NCBI GenBank assembly: GCA_945872195.1
Contig: CAMBZO010000065.1
Location: forward strand, 1-9,759
DNA length: 9,759 nucleotides
Source: Akkermansia muciniphila
GTDB lineage: Bacteria; Verrucomicrobiota; Verrucomicrobiia; Limisphaerales; SXTU01
Reading direction: 5' to 3'
In this document: in pieces, positions 5,570-9,759 of the stretch
Layout of the letters: each line of letters begins with the position of its first letter
Position numbering within the stretch: position 1 is the stretch's first letter
Translations under genes and position numbers: made by a program
Notes under the pieces: generated by a model
Told to the model about the DNA's origin: nothing
Databases searched by the model: none
What the model saw: the letters and a program-made list of their open reading frames with translations, nothing else

Positions 5570-6238
5570 ATGCCACTGCTGGAAATTTGCCAACTGAAAA
5601 AATCCTACGTCACACCCGACGGCGGCACGCTCGTGGTTGTGGACGTGCCGGAGTTCAAGTTGGAGGCACAGACGCAGGTCGCGTTGAGCGGTGAGAGCGG
5701 CTCGGGCAAGACGACCTTCCTCAACCTCATCGCCGGCATCCTCGCGCCCGACACCGGCTCCATCCGACTCAACGGCCTCGAACTCGCCGGCCTGCGCGAG
5801 TCCGCGCGCGACCGCGTGCGGGCGACGACGATTGGCTACATCTTCCAAACCTTCAATCTACTCCAAGGCTACACCGCGCTGGAGAACGTGCTGCTGGGCA
5901 TGAGCTTCGGCCCCGGCGCGGACCGGGAGTTTGCGAAGACCTTGCTCAAGCGCGTCGGGCTGGACGCGAAGTTGAACCACCTGCCACGCCAGCTTTCCAC
6001 CGGTCAGCAGCAACGCGTCGCCGTCGCGCGTGCGCTGGCGAACCGCCCCAAGCTCGTCCTCGCCGATGAACCGACCGGCAACCTCGACCACACGAACGCG
6101 GGCGAGTCGCTCAAGCTCATCCGCGAAGCCTGCCGTGAGAACGGCGCCGCGCTCCTGCTCGTGAGCCACGACCGCGAGGTGCTGGCGCAGTTCGAGAGCG
6201 TGCAGGAGTTGGGAAAATTGAATCGTGCGGCAAAGTAA
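5570..6238 (+). CDS. ABC transporter ATP-binding protein, LolD/MacB type
   Basis: This 222-residue cytoplasmic ATPase energises the permease encoded next. All nucleotide-binding motifs are present: Walker A GESGSGKTT (41-49), Q-loop in IFQTFNLL (Gln93), signature LSTGQQQRV (142-150, with Thr for the usual Gly), Walker B LVLADEPTGNLD (162-173, catalytic Glu167) and switch His200 in LLVSHD. Length and the EPTGNLD and FQTFNLL motifs fit the LolD/MacB/FtsE group, which works with MacB-like permeases in lipoprotein release or mechanical export rather than solute uptake. ATG 5570 follows the DUF362 stop by 9 bases and its own stop lies 1 base before the preferred permease start, so the three are likely cotranscribed. 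No Shine-Dalgarno sequence is evident. Confidence 0.95.
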   Translation: MPLLEICQLKKSYVTPDGGTLVVVDVPEFKLEAQTQVALSGESGSGKTTFLNLIAGILAPDTGSIRLNGLELAGLRESARDRVRATTIGYIFQTFNLLQGYTALENVLLGMSFGPGADREFAKTLLKRVGLDAKLNHLPRQLSTGQQQRVAVARALANRPKLVLADEPTGNLDHTNAGESLKLIREACRENGAALLLVSHDREVLAQFESVQELGKLNRAAK

Positions 6239-6239
6239 C

Positions 6240-7439
6240 ATGACTCTCCCCCTCATCGTCGCTAAGTCGCTCCGCCAGCACCTGCTCTCCACGGTGGTGA
6301 CGGCGGCTTCCATCGCGCTCGCGGGCGGGCTGCTCATGGCCGTATGGGTCGTGAAGACGCAGTCCAACGACGCCTTCACCAAGCAGAACGCGGGCTTCGA
6401 CGCCGTGCTGGGCGCACGCAGCGCGAAGCTCCAGCTCGTGCTCAACGCCATCTTCCACCTCGAAGCTTCGCCGGGAAATCTTCCGTGGACCGACTACGAG
6501 GACATCGCGAAGAACGCCGCCGTCGCCCTCGCGCTGCCCATCGCCGTGGGTGACAACTACCGCGGCTACCGGCTCGTCGGGACCACCACGAACCTCTTCT
6601 CCGTCGAGCACGCACCCGGTCGCAAGTATCGCGTCGCGGAAGGCGAGGAGTTCGCCGCTGGCTACATGGAGGCGGTGCTCGGGAGCTTCGCGGCCCGGCA
6701 GTTGAAGCTCAAGGTGGGCGACAAGTTTCATCCGTATCACGGGCTGAACTTCGACGAGAAACAGAAGCACGAGGAACTCTACGTCGTCACCGGCATCCTC
6801 GAGCCGTCGAACACGCCCGCCGACCGCGTCATCTGGATTCCGCTCGAAGGCATCCAGAACATGAAGGGCCACGACGCCAAGAGCGCCGCCGAGATCAGCG
6901 CCGTGCTGGTGAAGCTCAAGAACCCCATCGCCGGGCGCGGGCTGGAGCTGATGTATAACAAGCAGGGCAACCGGCTGACGTTCGCGTGGCCCATCGCGCA
7001 GGTGGTCGCCGAGCTGTTCGGCAAAATCGCGTGGTTTGACAAGGTGCTGGAACTCGTCGCGTGGCTCGTCGCCGCCGTCGCGACTGGCTCGGTGCTGGCG
7101 AGCATCTACAACTCGATGAACGAGCGCCGCCGCGACATCGCCATCCTCCGGGCGCTGGGCGCGCGGGCCCACACCATCTTCCTCGCCGTGGTGCTGGAGT
7201 GCGCAGCCATCGCAGTGTTGGGCATGATCGCGGCGTTCGCCGTGTATCTGGGTATCACCGGCGTGGCCGCCCACATCATCCGCACGGAGACCGGTGTGGT
7301 GCTCAACGCCTTCGCGTGGCATCCGATTCTGGCGTGGGCACCGGCGGCGATGATTGGCCTCAGCGCGCTGGCGGGAGTGATTCCGGCGGTGAAGGCGTAT
7401 CGGACCAACGTGGCGGAGAACTTGGTGCCGGTGTCGTAA
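6240..7439 (+). CDS. FtsX/MacB-type ABC transporter permease
   Basis: The product is 399 residues with the MacB/LolC topology: a first membrane segment at about 13-37, a large periplasmic domain (about 38-265), and three C-terminal membrane segments at about 269-291, 312-337 and 363-384. The cytoplasmic loop NERRRDIAILRALGA (294-308) is the conserved FtsX-domain coupling region. Residues 53-82 (FDAVLGARSAKLQLVLNAIF, then HLEASPGNLPW) are like a MacB-related subfamily that I recall from zinc-linked proteobacterial operons such as Pseudomonas PA4064-PA4065; this is recollection, not a search result. ATG 6240 is chosen because it follows the ATPase stop by one base; GTG 6225 would add five residues and overlap that gene. 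A likely role is moving a lipid-linked or periplasmic substrate, perhaps with the DUF362 protein. The minus-strand open frame opposite it is a shadow. Confidence 0.93.
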   Translation: MTLPLIVAKSLRQHLLSTVVTAASIALAGGLLMAVWVVKTQSNDAFTKQNAGFDAVLGARSAKLQLVLNAIFHLEASPGNLPWTDYEDIAKNAAVALALPIAVGDNYRGYRLVGTTTNLFSVEHAPGRKYRVAEGEEFAAGYMEAVLGSFAARQLKLKVGDKFHPYHGLNFDEKQKHEELYVVTGILEPSNTPADRVIWIPLEGIQNMKGHDAKSAAEISAVLVKLKNPIAGRGLELMYNKQGNRLTFAWPIAQVVAELFGKIAWFDKVLELVAWLVAAVATGSVLASIYNSMNERRRDIAILRALGARAHTIFLAVVLECAAIAVLGMIAAFAVYLGITGVAAHIIRTETGVVLNAFAWHPILAWAPAAMIGLSALAGVIPAVKAYRTNVAENLVPVS

Positions 7440-7452
7440 GAGCGAAAGGAGC

Positions 7453-7540
7453 GCGGCCTTCAGGCCGCAGAAACGTGCGCGCGCCCGAGGACTTTCGGAC
7501 GCGCCCATCCGGTCCGGCCTTCTGCGGCCTGAATGCCGCA
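7453..7540. repeat. Compound inverted repeat between convergent genes
   Basis: A perfect palindrome GCGGCCT-TC-AGGCCGC sits at 7453-7468, and TGCGGC-CTGAAT-GCCGCA at 7523-7540. The whole arms 7454-7472 and 7520-7538 are also complementary to each other over 19 bases with one mismatch, so either two small hairpins or one large one can form. Between them is a GC-rich stretch with a short CCGA / TCGG symmetry. The element fills the gap between the permease stop (7439) and the esterase stop (7546-7548) and may act as a terminator for both, but it lacks T-tracts. The layout suggests a dispersed repeat. Confidence 0.7.
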
Positions 7541-7545
7541 CTCCG

Positions 7546-8607
7546 CTACGGCCGCAGCCACTTCACGAACCAATCCACCGCCGCCTGCCGCGCTTCCACC
7601 GTGACCTTGTGGCCAGTCTGTGGCTGGAGGATGACTTGCAGTTTCGCCTCCGCATCGGCGGCACGGTAAGCCGTGCGCGCGGCGGTGAGGCACTCGTTCA
7701 CACCTGGCAAGGGCGTGCGCGGGTCGGCGTCGCCATTAATGACCAGCAGCGGGCGCGGAGCGATGAGCGGGAGCATCGCGGGGCCGTCGAAGGGGCCGTA
7801 GATGCCGGGGACGACGCGGTCGTAGAAGCGGCGCACGAACGCGGCGTTCACCGCTTCGCCCTCGTCCTTCGCAGCGGCCTCGATGGCGGGCTTGAAGGTG
7901 TCCACGCGCGAACGCCAGCTCTCGTTGTCCAGCGCCCACTTGAAGCTCTGCACCCCGATGCACGGCACGACGACGGCGATGCGCGGGTCGGCGGCGGCGG
8001 CGAGGTAGCCTTCCATCCCGCCCTTGGAGAACCCGATGAGGCCGATGCGCGCGGCGTCCACGTCGTCGCGCGTGCCGAGGTAATCCACGAGCCGCATCAC
8101 GTCCCACGCCGTGTCGTAGAGGAAAGGGAGCTTCTTGCTGCCGAACCACGCGTTGAGCATCGCCTCGTGATACTCGGCGGAACCGCTGCCCGCCTTCGTG
8201 CGCGCGCCGTGGTGCCGCCCATCAATCGCCACCGCGAGGAAGCCGCGCTTGGCGAGGTCGTGCAGCAGCGGCAACTGGTTCTCTTTGTTCGCACCCGTGC
8301 CGTGCAGCACGATGACAACGGGCCGACGCCCTTCCGCCTCGCCGCGTTTGACCAGCAAGCCCGGCACGCGGACGCCCGCCTCTGCAGCGAAGGAAAAGTG
8401 CGTCATGCGCAAGCCGTTCGTGCCGGTGGGCGGTTTGACTTCGGCAGCCAGTTGGACGCGCGGTCGGTCGAGGAGCTTGAGGAAGGCGGCGCGGGTGTCG
8501 CCGGGTTCGGCTCCGCTCGCGACGCAAACGGAGCCGACACAGAGGAGGAGCAAGAGTAGTGAAAATGAGGTGACTGGCGAAGAGTTCGGGTAAGTAGCTT
8601 TGGCCAC
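7546..8607 (-). CDS. Exported alpha/beta hydrolase (dienelactone hydrolase / acetyl esterase-like)
   Basis: From GTG 8607 the product is 353 residues. It opens with a signal peptide (about 15-33: FSLLLLLLCVGSVCVASGA), so is secreted or periplasmic. The alpha/beta hydrolase fold shows the oxyanion region VIVLHGTGANKE (about 98-109), the nucleophile elbow IGFSKGG with Ser194, the acid Asp295 in INGDADPRTP and the base His333 in QTGHKV. These fit carbohydrate or ester-cleaving esterases related to acetyl xylan esterase, prolyl peptidase and dienelactone hydrolase; the exact substrate is unknown. An upstream TTG 8676 would add 23 residues before the signal and is less likely; GTG 8634 is another option. 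No strong Shine-Dalgarno sequence was found. It is convergent with the permease and divergent from the propeller gene. The last residues WLRP and the TAG stop adjoin the repeat at 7453-7540. Confidence 0.9.
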   Translation of the reverse strand: MAKATYPNSSPVTSFSLLLLLLCVGSVCVASGAEPGDTRAAFLKLLDRPRVQLAAEVKPPTGTNGLRMTHFSFAAEAGVRVPGLLVKRGEAEGRRPVVIVLHGTGANKENQLPLLHDLAKRGFLAVAIDGRHHGARTKAGSGSAEYHEAMLNAWFGSKKLPFLYDTAWDVMRLVDYLGTRDDVDAARIGLIGFSKGGMEGYLAAAADPRIAVVVPCIGVQSFKWALDNESWRSRVDTFKPAIEAAAKDEGEAVNAAFVRRFYDRVVPGIYGPFDGPAMLPLIAPRPLLVINGDADPRTPLPGVNECLTAARTAYRAADAEAKLQVILQPQTGHKVTVEARQAAVDWFVKWLRP

Positions 8608-8732
8608 GCGCAAAGGCTGCCAGACATCTCCCACGCTTGTCAGGCTGGAACCAGACCAGCGGGCAGGATGCCCCAAGTTGGAACTGTGTCATAAGCAACT
8701 CGGAGGTGAACGCGGAAATCCTGATCCTAACC

Positions 8733-8762
8733 CTGCTCCGTTGAGGGGAAGTGTAGGAGCAG
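8733..8762. promoter_or_regulatory. Hairpin in the divergent intergenic region
   Basis: CTGCTCC (8733-8739) and GGAGCAG (8756-8762) form a perfect 7-base stem with a 16-base loop. It lies in the 271-base gap between the divergent esterase (start 8607) and the propeller gene (start 8879). I see no convincing promoter in this gap; TTGAGG (8741-8746) has no good -10 at the right distance. The role is unknown. Confidence 0.3.
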
Positions 8763-8878
8763 AATTACGAGCAGGAGCGGAAAGGCACTTGGTAGCGAGA
8801 AGGTGGATATGTGCCTCGCTCTCCACTTCCTGAATTAGCCCTTCCAACCCGCCGTCCGTTTAGGGCATTTTTCAAACC

Positions 8879-9759
8879 ATGAACGCTCTTCACCTCTTCG
8901 TTGCCACTGCCTTCATTGCCGCAGTTCAATCCGTCACCGCCCAAACGCCCGAGTGGATTTGGCACGCCAACGGCGGCAAAGCCCCCGGCAACAACGAGCG
9001 CCGCTTCTTCCGCAAGACCTTCACCCTCGACGCCAAGCCCACCAAGGCCACGCTCGCCGCCTCCGTGGACAACGAGGGCACCGCCTTCGTCAACGCCAAG
9101 TCCGTCGCCACCATCGTCTCGTGGGAGCAGGCCATTTCCGTGGACGTGACGGCCGACCTCAAGGCTGGCGAGAACATCCTCGCCCTGCGCGGCATCAACG
9201 AGGGTGGCGCGGCGGGCGTCGTCGCGCGGCTGGAACTCACCTTCGCCGACGGCAAGAAGCAGTCCATCGTCACCGACCTGACTTGGCTCGCGCACAACGA
9301 AGATGTCGTCGGCTGGCAGACGGCCGGCTTCAAGAACCAGGGTTGGGAGAAGCCCATCTCCGTCGCCAAGCTCGGCGCGGGTCCGTGGGGCGACGTGTTC
9401 GGCGGTGGTGGTGCGAAGGGCGCCCCCAAGGCCGCTGGCGGCAAGCGCGAGGCCACGCCCGTCGCCGCGCTCTACACCTTGCCCGGCTTCAAGACCGAGT
9501 TGCTCATCAGCGGCGAGCCAGAGGAAGGCTCCTGGGTCAACCTCTGCAAGGACAACAAGGGCCGCCTCATCCTCAGCCCGCAATATCGCTCGAACAATCC
9601 CGACGGCGGCCTGCTCCGCGTCACGCTCGGCGCAGACGGCAAGGTCGCCAAGCGCGAGTTCATCGCCAAGCCGCTCTACGACGCGCAGGGCATGTGTTTC
9701 GCGAACGGCGCGCTCTGGGTCGTCGTGAACAAATACTCGACCTCGTTCGCCTCCGGCCT
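8879..9759 (+). CDS. Secreted PVC-type protein with beta-sandwich and beta-propeller start (3' truncated)
   Basis: ATG 8879 opens a frame that runs off the right edge after 293 codons without a stop. Residues 1-21 are a signal peptide (LHLFVATAFIAAVQSVTA) with likely cleavage before QTPEW. Residues 25-145 look like a beta-sandwich of the kind seen at the N-terminus of alpha-L-rhamnosidases: WIWHANGGKA, RRFFRKTFTL, ATLAASVDNEGTAFVN, GENILALRGINE, LTWLAHNED. A Gly/Ala linker (about 170-190) follows. From about 198, TLPGFKTELLISGEPEEGSW, DNKGRLILSPQ and DAQGMCFANGALWVV fit the first blades of a beta-propeller as in large Planctomycetes and Verrucomicrobia membrane-bound dehydrogenase-like proteins that often end in a cytochrome c domain. 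That C-terminus is outside the window, so heme binding cannot be confirmed. No Shine-Dalgarno sequence precedes the ATG. A 272-codon minus-strand open frame opposite it is a shadow. Confidence 0.85.
   Translation, partial: MNALHLFVATAFIAAVQSVTAQTPEWIWHANGGKAPGNNERRFFRKTFTLDAKPTKATLAASVDNEGTAFVNAKSVATIVSWEQAISVDVTADLKAGENILALRGINEGGAAGVVARLELTFADGKKQSIVTDLTWLAHNEDVVGWQTAGFKNQGWEKPISVAKLGAGPWGDVFGGGGAKGAPKAAGGKREATPVAALYTLPGFKTELLISGEPEEGSWVNLCKDNKGRLILSPQYRSNNPDGGLLRVTLGADGKVAKREFIAKPLYDAQGMCFANGALWVVVNKYSTSFASG

Noticed and set aside
6117..7541. 474-codon minus-strand open frame opposite the permease
   Set aside because: It is rich in His, Arg, Gly and Asp with no recognisable domain, and the plus strand encodes a clear FtsX-type permease.
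7609..8559. 316-codon plus-strand open frame opposite the esterase
   Set aside because: The minus strand has an intact catalytic triad and signal peptide; the plus frame is a composition shadow.
8765..9583. 272-codon minus-strand open frame at the right end
   Set aside because: The plus strand in the same place has a signal peptide, beta-sandwich and propeller-like sequence; the minus frame is Gly/Leu/Glu/Arg-rich with no motif.

Overview
The window joins two pieces of DNA of different origin. Bases 1 to about 1107 have roughly balanced GC and resemble a T4-like (myovirus) bacteriophage: the end of one gene, then a 5'-3' exonuclease/RNase H gene whose C-terminus is lost. From about 1108 on, the DNA is GC-rich and looks like a Verrucomicrobiota (PVC group) chromosome. 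The indicators are the gene types, intergenic symmetrical repeats built on short tandem units, signal peptides ahead of a PVC-style propeller protein, and rare Shine-Dalgarno sequences. No integrase, att site or other prophage gene is visible, so the join is more likely a metagenome assembly chimera than an integration, though the sequence alone cannot settle this.

Layout of the bacterial part. (a) 1271-2656, plus strand: nrdR (repressor of ribonucleotide reductase genes), an unrecognised 187-residue protein whose GTG start overlaps nrdR, and a HinT-type HIT hydrolase; probably one transcription unit. (b) 2762-4366, minus strand: a TPR lipoprotein with a long proline-rich linker, convergent with hinT across a symmetrical repeat. 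(c) 4508-7439, plus strand: an exported DUF362 protein, an ABC ATPase (LolD/MacB type) and an FtsX/MacB-type permease, tightly spaced and probably an operon acting at the cell envelope. (d) 7546-8607, minus strand: an exported alpha/beta hydrolase, convergent with the permease across another symmetrical repeat. (e) 8879 to the end, plus strand: the first 293 codons of a secreted PVC-type protein with a beta-sandwich domain and the start of a beta-propeller-like region.

The most interesting point is at 4413-4581. A structured intergenic repeat of GCTTGGA heptamers runs directly into the DUF362 gene and appears to encode the hydrophobic core of its signal peptide. Because the unit is 7 bases long, it encodes the same periodic hydrophobic peptide in all three forward frames, so such a repeat could easily be recruited as an export signal. 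A second heptamer-based inverted repeat lies at 2676-2756 and a third, unrelated symmetrical element at 7453-7540, where it appears to supply the esterase stop codon. The genes themselves belong to known families; I see no clear new defence or mobile system.
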